A stretch of DNA of 64,000 nt from Paenibacillus typhae. GTDB taxonomy: Bacteria > Bacillota > Bacilli > Paenibacillales > Paenibacillaceae. Under the pieces are notes generated by a model. That model worked only from the letters and a program-made list of their open reading frames with translations, was not told the origin of the DNA and did not search any database. Position 1 is the first letter of the stretch; each line of letters opens with the position of its first letter. The DNA is taken from the NCBI RefSeq assembly GCF_900099765.1, contig NZ_FNDX01000008.1:142852-206851 (forward strand), read 5' to 3'. Shown here one piece after another: positions 54,289-62,731 of the stretch. Both the position numbers and the translations under genes were made by a program.

Positions 54289-55634
54289 TAAATATTGTTT
54301 TATGTGGGGGGAACGGTACCAGACTCTGGCCACTTTCTAGGACCCTTTATCCTAAGCAATTTAATAAATTAATCTCTAATCAATCCTTGTTTCAAATGAC
54401 TGTTTCACGAAATCGTTTGATTTGTGATCAAACTCTAGTGGTTTCAAACGAAGCACAATATTTTTTAGCATTAGATCACTTAGAGGAAATTGGAGTGACA
54501 GCTAATACTTTCATATTAGAACCGACAGGAAGAAATACAGCACCTGCTATTGCGTTAGCATGCCTTGCAGTTCATAAAGATGAGCTTGTGTTAGTTACTC
54601 CTTCAGATCACACAATACAAAATATAGTTGAATATACAAAGAGTATTGAACTAGCAAAAGAATTAGCAGAATTAAATTATTTGGTTACCTTTGGAATAGT
54701 TCCTAAATATCCAGAGACTGGATATGGTTATATAGAGGCAAATGGGGCAAACGTTATTTCTTTTAAAGAAAAACCTACCCTTTTATTAGCGGAACAATAC
54801 GTTAATAGTCCGAACTATTTTTGGAATAGCGGCATGTTTCTTTTTAAAGCAGGCACTTTTTTAGAGGAATTAGAAAGATGTGCGCCTGAAATTTACGAAA
54901 GTTCAGTTAAGGCCTTTAATAATGCTAAAGTTAAAAATGAAGTGATAAGAATTAATCATGAAAATATGATGGGAATTCCGTCTGATAGTATTGATTATGC
55001 TGTCATGGAAAAGAGTAAAGCGGTAAAAATGATCTCATCAACTTTTGAATGGTCGGATTTGGGTAGTTTTGAGGCTTTATATAACGAGCTTCCAAAAGAT
55101 GTTGATCAATGTTCAATAGTTGATAATCATATTGGGATCGATTCACATCGCAATTTGATTATTGGAGAGGATCGTTTAATTGCTACTATAGATGTGGATG
55201 ATTTAGTAATAGTGGATACTGTAGATGCGCTATTGATATCGAAGCATGGATCTTCTCAAAAGGTCAAGGCAGTGGTTGAACAGTTGAAGACTCAAAACTC
55301 AGAGTTAGTTGATCATCATGTAATGGCATATAGACCTTGGGGAAACCATACGGTACTAGATCAGTCCTTAAATTATAAAATAAAAAAAGTGATAATTAAA
55401 CCAGGTAAAAAAATTCAAATGCAAAAGCACTATCATCGGAACGAGCACTGGGTTGTAATAAAAGGAACCGCATTAGTGACCGTAAATGGGATTAGCTCAC
55501 TATTGAGGACAAATGAATCTACCTATATTAGAGTTGGCGATGAACATTATGTTGAAAACCCCGGCCTGATAGATCTATATCTGATCGAAGTGCAGGTAGG
55601 AGAATACATTAATGAAAATGATGTGGTTAGATAG
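54285..55634 (+). CDS. manC: Mannose-1-phosphate guanylyltransferase (GDP-mannose pyrophosphorylase)
   Basis: This enzyme makes GDP-mannose from GTP and mannose 1-phosphate. The 449 residues show the pyrophosphorylase motif CGGNGTRLWPLSRTLYPKQF (about 7-26), VTPSDHTI and GYIEA, FxEKP (SFKEKPTLLLAEQY), and a C-terminal cupin (MAYRPWGNHTVLD; KHYHRNEHWVVIKGTA) that in relatives has mannose-6-phosphate isomerase activity. It overlaps the preceding gene by 4 bases. A matching phosphomannomutase is not in this window. The gene is clearly AT-rich. Confidence 0.92.
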   Translation: MINIVLCGGNGTRLWPLSRTLYPKQFNKLISNQSLFQMTVSRNRLICDQTLVVSNEAQYFLALDHLEEIGVTANTFILEPTGRNTAPAIALACLAVHKDELVLVTPSDHTIQNIVEYTKSIELAKELAELNYLVTFGIVPKYPETGYGYIEANGANVISFKEKPTLLLAEQYVNSPNYFWNSGMFLFKAGTFLEELERCAPEIYESSVKAFNNAKVKNEVIRINHENMMGIPSDSIDYAVMEKSKAVKMISSTFEWSDLGSFEALYNELPKDVDQCSIVDNHIGIDSHRNLIIGEDRLIATIDVDDLVIVDTVDALLISKHGSSQKVKAVVEQLKTQNSELVDHHVMAYRPWGNHTVLDQSLNYKIKKVIIKPGKKIQMQKHYHRNEHWVVIKGTALVTVNGISSLLRTNESTYIRVGDEHYVENPGLIDLYLIEVQVGEYINENDVVR

Positions 55635-55663
55635 GATATAAGGTTAAACGTTATAAAAAATAA

Positions 55664-55708
55664 GGATCTAGAATCTGCCCTATGTATTATTTGGGCGTTT
55701 CTAGATCC
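55664..55708 (-). terminator. Terminator of the minus-strand GT2 gene
   Basis: GGATCTAGA and TGCCC pair with GGGC and TCTAGATCC around TATGTATTATT. The T-run (TTATTTTTTA) is on the minus strand side, so it mainly serves the GT2 gene, though the plus-strand manC ends 30 bases before it. Confidence 0.75.
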
Positions 55709-55723
55709 GAATACAATTAGTGG

Positions 55724-56722
55724 TTAGGAATGGATTAATTGCTTTACTGTCTGATTTTGTTGTGTGTGTTGAAGATCAGTTTCAATAATATATTTCGGCC
55801 TTCCTTTGACTTCCTTGTATATTTTTCCGACATATTCACCGATTAGACCTAGAGCAACTAAATGAATACCGCCAATAAACCAAATGGATATCATTAATGA
55901 AGACCAGCCTGTAACTGTGTATCCAAGTAACTTATTCATAATAACATAAATGCCAATAAGTAGGCTTGATGCAAACATAAGTAAGCCAATGCCACTAATT
56001 AATCGAATAGGGGTTACACTGAATGAAGTGATTCCATCAAAAGCAAAGGCTAGCATCTTCTTTAAAGGGTATTTAGATTCTCCCGCAAATCGCTCATTTC
56101 TATCATAATATACTTCTGTAGATTTAAATCCTACTAAGGGAATTAAACCACGTAAAAATAAATTAGTTTCTTTAAATTCTGACAAGTGATCTAATACTCT
56201 TTTACTCATTAGTCTATAGTCAGCATGATTATAGATAACATTAACGCCCATTGTATTTAGTAACTTATAGAATCCCTGGGCACTGAAACGTTTGAAAAAA
56301 GTATCGGTTGTCCTGCTTTTTCTCACCCCGTAAACGATATCATATCCATCTTTATACTGTGAAATAAACTCTTTAATAACATTTAAATCGTCCTGAAGAT
56401 CTGCATCAATAGAGATTACACAATCAGAAATCATTTTCGCCTTCATCAGACCTGCCAATAATGCATTTTGATGACCTGCATTTTTAGACAGTTTTAAACC
56501 AGTTACAAAATTATTGGTTTTGTTGTGATCCTCAATTAACTGCCAGGTCGCATCTCTGCTTCCGTCATCTACAAATAAAATTCTGCTTTGTTTGCAAATC
56601 AGATCCTTACGGATTAAGTCGTTTAATACTAAAGTAAGACGCTTTATAGTCTCAGGCAATACTTCTTGTTCGTTATAACATGGGACTACCATTGTAAGAA
56701 CGGGTTGTTTATCACTAGCCAA
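55724..56722 (-). CDS. GT2 glycosyltransferase of the DPM1/GtrB type (polyprenyl-phosphate sugar synthase)
   Basis: This 332-residue protein has a GT2 catalytic domain (LTMVVPCYNEQEVLPET at the start, ISIDADLQDDL as the DXD region, and GVRKSRTTDTFFKRF), followed by two C-terminal transmembrane helices (about 238-258 and 272-295). This is the plan of GtrB and of ArnC-like enzymes that charge undecaprenyl phosphate with one sugar for use outside the membrane. It lies on the minus strand, against all neighbours, and starts back to back with the gene for a 594-residue membrane protein. Base composition is AT-rich. Confidence 0.88.
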   Translation of the reverse strand: MASDKQPVLTMVVPCYNEQEVLPETIKRLTLVLNDLIRKDLICKQSRILFVDDGSRDATWQLIEDHNKTNNFVTGLKLSKNAGHQNALLAGLMKAKMISDCVISIDADLQDDLNVIKEFISQYKDGYDIVYGVRKSRTTDTFFKRFSAQGFYKLLNTMGVNVIYNHADYRLMSKRVLDHLSEFKETNLFLRGLIPLVGFKSTEVYYDRNERFAGESKYPLKKMLAFAFDGITSFSVTPIRLISGIGLLMFASSLLIGIYVIMNKLLGYTVTGWSSLMISIWFIGGIHLVALGLIGEYVGKIYKEVKGRPKYIIETDLQHTQQNQTVKQLIHS

Positions 56723-56842
56723 ACTGCACCTCTCCTTAAAGACTCAAAATTACTATTTTAATACTAACATCGAATTCTATCAAAGAAAACAGTTATTCTC
56801 AAGCCTTGTAAAAAAAAGAATATTAAAGGGAGCATAAGATTA

Positions 56843-58627
56843 ATGAAATCAAAACTAATTAGTTTTTTCAAGAAAAACACTTTTATAATAATGGGGATTT
56901 TTGTTTTTACGATATTTTATATAATCTACATTAACAATTCTACAGCAAATATTATGTTTCAAGATCAGTTTGATTTAATGTACATACTTGATAAATACTT
57001 TTCAGGCACACTAACAATATATGACTTATGGAGAGGGCACTTGGAACATCGGTTGTTTGGCTATAATATAATTTTCTTGTTAAACGCAATAATTTTTAAA
57101 TATAATTCTTACTTTGAATTCTATTTAGGAGCCTTATCTCTCGCAATTACTGCAGTTTTAATTTATGTAAGATTTAAGCGTTATGTAAAAAAAGAACCTA
57201 TACATCAAAAAGTTCTATTTTACTCAATTTCCGTTTTAATATTGTTAATAATATTTAGTTTGAATCAATGGGAAAATATGGTCTTTAGTCTGGGGATGTA
57301 TATCTTACTTAAGATGTGTTTCTTTGTTCCTCTCTTCACCACTGTCGACGATCTTTTACTAAAAAAAGATAAAGTAATAAAATTATTGATATTTTTGTTT
57401 ATTTGGCTTGGACTTTCGATTTTAGTGTTCGGAGCTGGATACTCTCTAGCAATGGTTGGGGGGGTTGTATTGATTTTAATTTTCAAGGCAGCTGTCGATA
57501 AGTGGAGATTTACTAAAAAGGACATTTTGATTTACACCTCTGTTTTAATTATTTCTGCAGTTTTTCTTTTTATTTATTATTTTAATATCTATCAAAATAA
57601 TATGGTTGTTAATAGGGAATCGAATTTTGATAAGATCATCTATATATTTGAACATTGGCCTTCGGCTATGAAATATTTAATGCTGTCTTTTTCAGCAAGT
57701 GTGTTTGGTGTTAGTTTTTCAGATCATTATTTAACTGAGGGTATATCGGTTACAATAGGAATTCTATTGTTATTGGTGTATGTTTTCGCTGTTTATCTAT
57801 ATGTAAAAAATAAATTTTATGAGAGAACCTTTATACCGCTATTATTTATTTTCTATTCTGTACTTTTCTATGGCATGATATTAGTTGGTAGGTTTGATTA
57901 TGGAACCTCATATGGTATGGCATCAAGGTACGTTACAGAAACCCAATATGGTTTAATCGGGGTTATATGGATTATAGCGATGTATATACTTCGAACTGAG
58001 AAAATACAATTTTTAAAATTTAATACACTTATACCAATGCTATGCATTGTATTTATAGGAGTAGGGCAAGTTTTGACAAATATAGAGGAAGTAAGAATTT
58101 CGCCTTACAGACAAGCATATTTTTTAGATTTACAAAGAATTGCTCATAATGTTGACTCCGCCACATCGGAAGAATTGGCTAAATTTCAGTATCCTGAACC
58201 TCTTGTTAGAGACGGTATTAATACTATGAAGAAATATGACCTAAGTATCTTTAAACAACATAAAGAAATCGTAGGCATAGATGGGGAAGGTTTTGTGGAT
58301 GGCTGGTATGCAACTGAAGATGCGGGCAGATGGATGGCTAAGAATGCAACTTTTGTATTCAGTGACGATTCAAAAAAAAGTATGGCTATAAAGGGGAATG
58401 TTCCAACCGTATATGATGAAATTGTATTGAGCGTTTTCTTAAATAATAAAGAAATAGTTAGTAAAACCCTCTATCCGGGCGATTTTAATCTCGAACTTTC
58501 AATTCCCTCCTCAAGTATGTCTGAAATAGAATTTAAATTAAGCAAATCCTTTGTTCCATCTGAAATTAAGTTGAATGAAGATCAACGGGAATTAGGGATA
58601 TTTATTACAAACTTATCGATTGAATAA
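56843..58627 (+). CDS. Large membrane protein, GT-C-like, with C-terminal beta-rich domain
   Basis: I do not recognise a named family. The 594 residues have about 11 transmembrane segments (residues 13-420) and a C-terminal soluble domain outside the membrane. The first outer loop holds FQDQFDLMYILDKYF and then LWRGHLEHRLF; acidic residues in this loop are the usual catalytic site of GT-C glycosyltransferases. The C-terminal domain (about 470-594) is beta-rich with GFVDGWYATEDAGRWM near its start. Together with the divergent GtrB-like gene this suggests a transferase that uses a polyprenyl-phosphate sugar. Ribosome binding site AAAGGGAGC. Very AT-rich (28% GC at 57241-57300). Confidence 0.72.
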   Translation: MKSKLISFFKKNTFIIMGIFVFTIFYIIYINNSTANIMFQDQFDLMYILDKYFSGTLTIYDLWRGHLEHRLFGYNIIFLLNAIIFKYNSYFEFYLGALSLAITAVLIYVRFKRYVKKEPIHQKVLFYSISVLILLIIFSLNQWENMVFSLGMYILLKMCFFVPLFTTVDDLLLKKDKVIKLLIFLFIWLGLSILVFGAGYSLAMVGGVVLILIFKAAVDKWRFTKKDILIYTSVLIISAVFLFIYYFNIYQNNMVVNRESNFDKIIYIFEHWPSAMKYLMLSFSASVFGVSFSDHYLTEGISVTIGILLLLVYVFAVYLYVKNKFYERTFIPLLFIFYSVLFYGMILVGRFDYGTSYGMASRYVTETQYGLIGVIWIIAMYILRTEKIQFLKFNTLIPMLCIVFIGVGQVLTNIEEVRISPYRQAYFLDLQRIAHNVDSATSEELAKFQYPEPLVRDGINTMKKYDLSIFKQHKEIVGIDGEGFVDGWYATEDAGRWMAKNATFVFSDDSKKSMAIKGNVPTVYDEIVLSVFLNNKEIVSKTLYPGDFNLELSIPSSSMSEIEFKLSKSFVPSEIKLNEDQRELGIFITNLSIE

Positions 58628-58675
58628 GAGATTCAAAGACCCCAATCAGTTTAAAAAAATTAAGGAGATTAATAA

Positions 58676-59200
58676 GTGAAAAAAAAGATTCGATTCTATA
58701 CAATTGTTTTCATTTATATTCTTTCATTTTTCATTGTGTTGTTTATAGTTCAAAATTATTCAAAAACCAAAGAAGATTATCTACTTCCATTATATGAACT
58801 GGATTTTAATGATGAAACATATTCCTCATATATTAAATCAGGTTTTGGGGCGATAGAGGAAGGGCGATGGTCAAATGAAGATAAATCCACCATATTTATA
58901 CCGCTGTCTTCTGGTAAAGCATACGAAGTATTAATAAGTGTGAAAGCATTTCCAGTAGAAAGCGGTGAACAAGTGATGGAAGTCTTGGTAAACAATCAAC
59001 TAGTGGGTGAAGCTAGAATATCCAATTTTGAGAATTATGAAACATATATTTTACAAGTTCCTCCAGAATATATTGGAGAGTCAAATTACATTACATTTCA
59101 ATATAACTCATTAAAGTCACTTGTGAATGAAGAGAATATGGACAAGAAAAGTGTGAACTTTAACTACATCAGGTTTAGGGAGATTAAGGATGATAATTGA
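58676..59200 (+). CDS. Membrane-anchored protein with a beta-rich extracytoplasmic domain
   Basis: I do not recognise this 174-residue protein. The GTG start has TAAGGAG upstream. One N-terminal transmembrane helix (residues 7-26) anchors a beta-rich domain (about 50-170). This domain has GFGAIEEGRWSNEDKSTIFI, which resembles the start of the C-terminal domain of the preceding gene (E.GRW....A.F pattern). It overlaps the next gene by 11 bases, so the three are one operon. A role as a glycan-binding or accessory subunit of the membrane transferases is possible but unproven. Confidence 0.68.
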   Translation: MKKKIRFYTIVFIYILSFFIVLFIVQNYSKTKEDYLLPLYELDFNDETYSSYIKSGFGAIEEGRWSNEDKSTIFIPLSSGKAYEVLISVKAFPVESGEQVMEVLVNNQLVGEARISNFENYETYILQVPPEYIGESNYITFQYNSLKSLVNEENMDKKSVNFNYIRFREIKDDN

Positions 59201-60320
59201 AATAAAAAATCGAGTACTGGAATCTAAGCTGACAATATATTATAAAATAATTTTAGTGCTCTTGTTTTCACGTGCTATTCTTTTTTTTGTCGGTTTTACA
59301 TCGAGATATTTATTGCATCCTGATGACTCTCTTATTAATAACATGATAGGTATTTGGGCCCAGTGGGATGCTGGTTGGTATGATAATATTGCTGAGAAAG
59401 GTTACGCCACTGATTATGGATATAATCCTTACTTTGGGAATCAAGCTAATTACGCATTCTTCCCCTTATATCCTATGCTTATTAGATTTCTTGTAGTTTT
59501 GTTTAATTTAAAAGATTACAATGTTGCAGGAATTATAATTTCTAATGTTTTCTTTGTAATTTCAAGCATTTATCTCTATAAAATTAGTCGGTTATATTAT
59601 GATGAAAAGCAGTCATTTCAGGTTTTTTTATGGTTTGTAGCATTTCCTGCGAATTTTTTATTTTCCTGCGTCCTAACGGAAGCATTATACTTTTCATTAG
59701 TACTGATCTGTTTTTATTACGCGAAAAAAAACAAGTGGTTTATTGTTGGTCTTTCAGGTTTTTTTCTTGCGTTAACAAGGAATCTTGGCGTCTTTATAAT
59801 AGTGCCCTTACTTCTCCAATACCTGGTGAATGTAAAGTTTAAACTTTTCGAAATTAAGTATAATGTAATATATCTCTTAATGATTCCGGCGGGATTTGTG
59901 GCATGGGGAGGATATCTCTATCATATTACTGGCGACTTTTTAATGTTCAAGAATGTACAGAATACATGGGGACGAATAAGTTCTCAACCCATCAGTGTTA
60001 TTTACAATACCATTATGAATGGTAGATATTTAGATTTAATTTTAGTTTTCTATATTATTGGAATAATAGTTTTTTTGTTGCTAAACATAAAAAAAATACA
60101 AGTTCCTTATTTGTTGTTTATTGTATATTCTCTGTACATACCCTTATCAACTTCTGTTACCAGCATGATAAGATATAGTATAGTAATTTTCCCTATCTAC
60201 TTTTTAATAATGAGTGCCTTCAAGAACGAACATGCAAAATATCTTCTTCTTTATTTTATGTTATTGATTCAGGGGTTATTCTTCGCGTTTTGGAGTAGCG
60301 GTTATCCTTTGATTTTTTGA
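59190..60320 (+). CDS. PIG-V-like (GT76-type) membrane mannosyltransferase homologue
   Basis: This 376-residue membrane protein has about nine transmembrane segments. The first outer loop reads IWAQWDAGWYDNIAEKGYA, matching the WDxxWYxxIAxxGY pattern of PIG-V-type GT-C enzymes, with the catalytic-type Asp, and NYAFFPLYPMLIR follows. Eukaryotic PIG-V adds the second mannose to GPI using dolichol-phosphate mannose. Bacterial homologues are usually uncharacterised; here the donor could be the product of the neighbouring GtrB-like enzyme. The ATG overlaps the previous gene. AT-rich throughout. No gene overlaps it downstream before rmlA (39-base gap). Confidence 0.78.
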   Translation: MIIEIKNRVLESKLTIYYKIILVLLFSRAILFFVGFTSRYLLHPDDSLINNMIGIWAQWDAGWYDNIAEKGYATDYGYNPYFGNQANYAFFPLYPMLIRFLVVLFNLKDYNVAGIIISNVFFVISSIYLYKISRLYYDEKQSFQVFLWFVAFPANFLFSCVLTEALYFSLVLICFYYAKKNKWFIVGLSGFFLALTRNLGVFIIVPLLLQYLVNVKFKLFEIKYNVIYLLMIPAGFVAWGGYLYHITGDFLMFKNVQNTWGRISSQPISVIYNTIMNGRYLDLILVFYIIGIIVFLLLNIKKIQVPYLLFIVYSLYIPLSTSVTSMIRYSIVIFPIYFLIMSAFKNEHAKYLLLYFMLLIQGLFFAFWSSGYPLIF

Positions 60321-60359
60321 ATATAATATAACAAATAAAATTAAATAGGAGGGATTTAG

Positions 60360-61103
60360 GTGAAAGGAATAATCTTAGCCGGTGGTACAGGCTCACGCCT
60401 TTACCCGTTAACCAAAGTAACTAACAAGCATCTTCTCCCCGTAGGAAAATACCCTATGATTTTTCATTCAGTTTACAAATTAAAGCAAGCAGATGTGAAA
60501 GACATTCTTATTGTTACAGGAAAAGAGCATATGGGTGATGTTGTTAACTTGCTTGGAAGTGGGCGAGAGATGGGTGTGACATTTACTTATAAAGTACAGG
60601 ATGAAGCGGGCGGGATTGCTCAAGCGCTTGATCTGGCAGAACAATTTGTAGGCCAGGATCGAATGATTGTTATTCTTGGAGATAATGTATTTGAGGATGA
60701 TATCTCAGACTTTGTTAATAACTTTCGCGAACAAAAAAATGGGGCGAAAATTCTGATCCAACAAGTTAATGATCCATCCCGCTTCGGAGTTCCCGAATTG
60801 CACGATGGACGTATTATATCTATTGAAGAGAAGCCAGCCAATCCTAAATCAAGTTATGCAGTTACAGGAATTTATATGTTTGATAACGAAGTGTTTAAGA
60901 TCATCAAAACAATAATTCCTTCTGCCCGTGGTGAATTGGAAATCACAGATGTTAATAATGCTTATATTAATCGTGGAGAATTAACTTTCGATGTGTTACA
61001 GGGTTGGTGGACCGATGCAGGTACACATGCTTCTCTTGCGAGAGCTAATGGATTGGCGCAGGAAATTACATTTGGTGAAGAGTTCGGTAAATTGAAATTA
61101 TAG
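60360..61103 (+). CDS. rfbA: Glucose-1-phosphate thymidylyltransferase
   Basis: RmlA/RfbA makes dTDP-glucose, the first step to dTDP-L-rhamnose. The 247 residues are the short form common in Gram-positive and archaeal sequences, lacking the C-terminal regulatory part of the 290-residue enterobacterial enzyme. GGTGSRLYPLTKVTNKHLLP is at 7-26, VILGDNVFED holds the metal site, and SIEEKPANPKSSYAVTGIY follows. GTG start with AGGAGGG upstream. Base composition is intermediate between the AT-rich genes before it and the GC-richer genes after it. Confidence 0.93.
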   Translation: MKGIILAGGTGSRLYPLTKVTNKHLLPVGKYPMIFHSVYKLKQADVKDILIVTGKEHMGDVVNLLGSGREMGVTFTYKVQDEAGGIAQALDLAEQFVGQDRMIVILGDNVFEDDISDFVNNFREQKNGAKILIQQVNDPSRFGVPELHDGRIISIEEKPANPKSSYAVTGIYMFDNEVFKIIKTIIPSARGELEITDVNNAYINRGELTFDVLQGWWTDAGTHASLARANGLAQEITFGEEFGKLKL

Positions 61104-61121
61104 GTATGGGGGACTTATCTG

Positions 61122-61670
61122 ATGAAGGTTACATCCTTACATTTGCAAGGTGCTGCTATTCTCGAACCGGTGGTCCATGGCGACAACCGGGGTTTTTTTA
61201 TGGAGAGCTACAATGAAGAGGTCATGCAAAAGGCCGGGGTAAACTTTCAGTTTATCCAGGACAATCAATCGCTATCAGCGGAGGTTGGAGTACTCAGGGG
61301 TTTGCATTATCAGTTGAACCCGAAGGCTCAAACCAAGCTCATTCGTGTCCTTTCCGGTGTTATTTATGATGTAATCGTCGATGTCCGCCGCAGCTCGCCT
61401 ACCTTTGGTCAGTGGGTTGGTGTCATTCTGAGTGAATATAACAAGCGTCAGCTTCTGGTGCCCAAGGGCTTTGCCCATGGATTCTGTACTCTTGTTCCGA
61501 GCACCCAAGTCCTGTATAAAGTGGACGAATACTATTCCCCCGAGAATGACCGCGGCATATTATGGAATGATCCGTCGCTCGGCATAGACTGGCCCGTTGC
61601 ACGTCCGGTGCTGTCTGACAAGGACAAGAGACATCCGTTACTTAAGGACGCTGAGCTGAACTTTGATTAA
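61122..61670 (+). CDS. rfbC: dTDP-4-dehydrorhamnose 3,5-epimerase
   Basis: RmlC epimerises C3 and C5 of the 4-keto sugar. The 182 residues match the cupin family: GFFMESYNEE, QDNQSLSAEVGVLRGLHYQ (with the catalytic His region), VIYDVIVDVR and PKGFAHGF. The D of the His-Asp dyad lies in the latter part. Ribosome binding site GGGGGAC. It is 18 bases after rfbA. The GC content rises within this gene compared with rfbA, suggesting a recombination boundary near 61.1 kb. Confidence 0.94.
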   Translation: MKVTSLHLQGAAILEPVVHGDNRGFFMESYNEEVMQKAGVNFQFIQDNQSLSAEVGVLRGLHYQLNPKAQTKLIRVLSGVIYDVIVDVRRSSPTFGQWVGVILSEYNKRQLLVPKGFAHGFCTLVPSTQVLYKVDEYYSPENDRGILWNDPSLGIDWPVARPVLSDKDKRHPLLKDAELNFD

Positions 61671-61708
61671 TGTAACCCAATTTTTATAATTTAAAGGTGG
61701 TCTAACGA

Positions 61709-62731
61709 ATGAAACTCCTAGTCACCGGCGGAGCCGGCTTTATCGGCAGCAACTTTGTAATATACATGCTGCAGCAGCACCCGGATTACAAAATCATGAA
61801 TGTGGACGCGCTGACGTACGCAGGAAACCTTGAAAATTTGAAATCAGTTGAAGGAAACCCGAACTACACGTTTGTTAAAGCAGACATTACGGATGTTGCG
61901 GCAATGGATGCGCTGATTGGCCAGGGTGTGGATGTAGTGGTCAATTTTGCGGCGGAGTCGCATGTGGACCGGAGTATTCTGGAGCCGGATGTTTTTGTGA
62001 AGACGAATGTATTGGGTACACAGGTGCTGTTGGATGCAGCCAAAAAATACAGCGTAACCAAGTTTGTCCAGATATCCACGGATGAGGTGTACGGAACACT
62101 GGGCGCTACGGGGCTGTTCACCGAAGAAACGCCGCTGACTCCGAATAGCCCGTATTCGGCAAGTAAAGCCGGCGGGGACCTGCTGGTGCGTGCTTATCAT
62201 GAGACCTTCGGATTGCCGGTTAACATTACCCGCTGCTCGAACAACTATGGCCCATACCAGTTCCCGGAGAAGCTGATTCCGCTGATGGTTTCCCGTGCGC
62301 TGAATGATGGCGCACTGCCGATTTACGGCGATGGGCTCAATATCCGTGACTGGCTGTATGTGGAAGACCATTGCAGTGCAATTGACCTGGTCATTCATAA
62401 TGGTGTTATTGGTGAAGTCTACAACATCGGCGGTAACAATGAGCGGACTAATATGCATATTGTGAAGACGATTCTGGAGGAGCTGGGCAAGCCGGAGTCC
62501 CTGATTACTTATGTTCAGGACCGTCCGGGACATGACCGCAGATATGGAATTGATCCAACTAAGATTACTAATGAGCTCGGCTGGAAGCCGAAGCATACGT
62601 TCGAGACCGGAATTAAGGAAACGATCCAGTGGTACCTCAATAATAAAGAATGGTGGACCCGCATCCAGTCCGGGGAATACCAGAAATATGCCGCGCTTCA
62701 GTACGGCAGCCGTCTGGGGGATTCTCTGTAA
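61709..62731 (+). CDS. rfbB: dTDP-glucose 4,6-dehydratase
   Basis: RmlB converts dTDP-glucose to the 4-keto-6-deoxy sugar using tightly bound NAD. The 340 residues have the Rossmann motif TGGAGFIGSNF (about 6-16), DALTYAGNLENL, ESHVDRSI, STDEVYG (catalytic Thr-Asp-Glu) and the YSASKAGGD Tyr-Lys pair. RDWLYVEDH and NIGGNNERTN follow. AAAGGTGG precedes the ATG. Its stop overlaps the rfbD start (TAATG). Confidence 0.95.
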   Translation: MKLLVTGGAGFIGSNFVIYMLQQHPDYKIMNVDALTYAGNLENLKSVEGNPNYTFVKADITDVAAMDALIGQGVDVVVNFAAESHVDRSILEPDVFVKTNVLGTQVLLDAAKKYSVTKFVQISTDEVYGTLGATGLFTEETPLTPNSPYSASKAGGDLLVRAYHETFGLPVNITRCSNNYGPYQFPEKLIPLMVSRALNDGALPIYGDGLNIRDWLYVEDHCSAIDLVIHNGVIGEVYNIGGNNERTNMHIVKTILEELGKPESLITYVQDRPGHDRRYGIDPTKITNELGWKPKHTFETGIKETIQWYLNNKEWWTRIQSGEYQKYAALQYGSRLGDSL

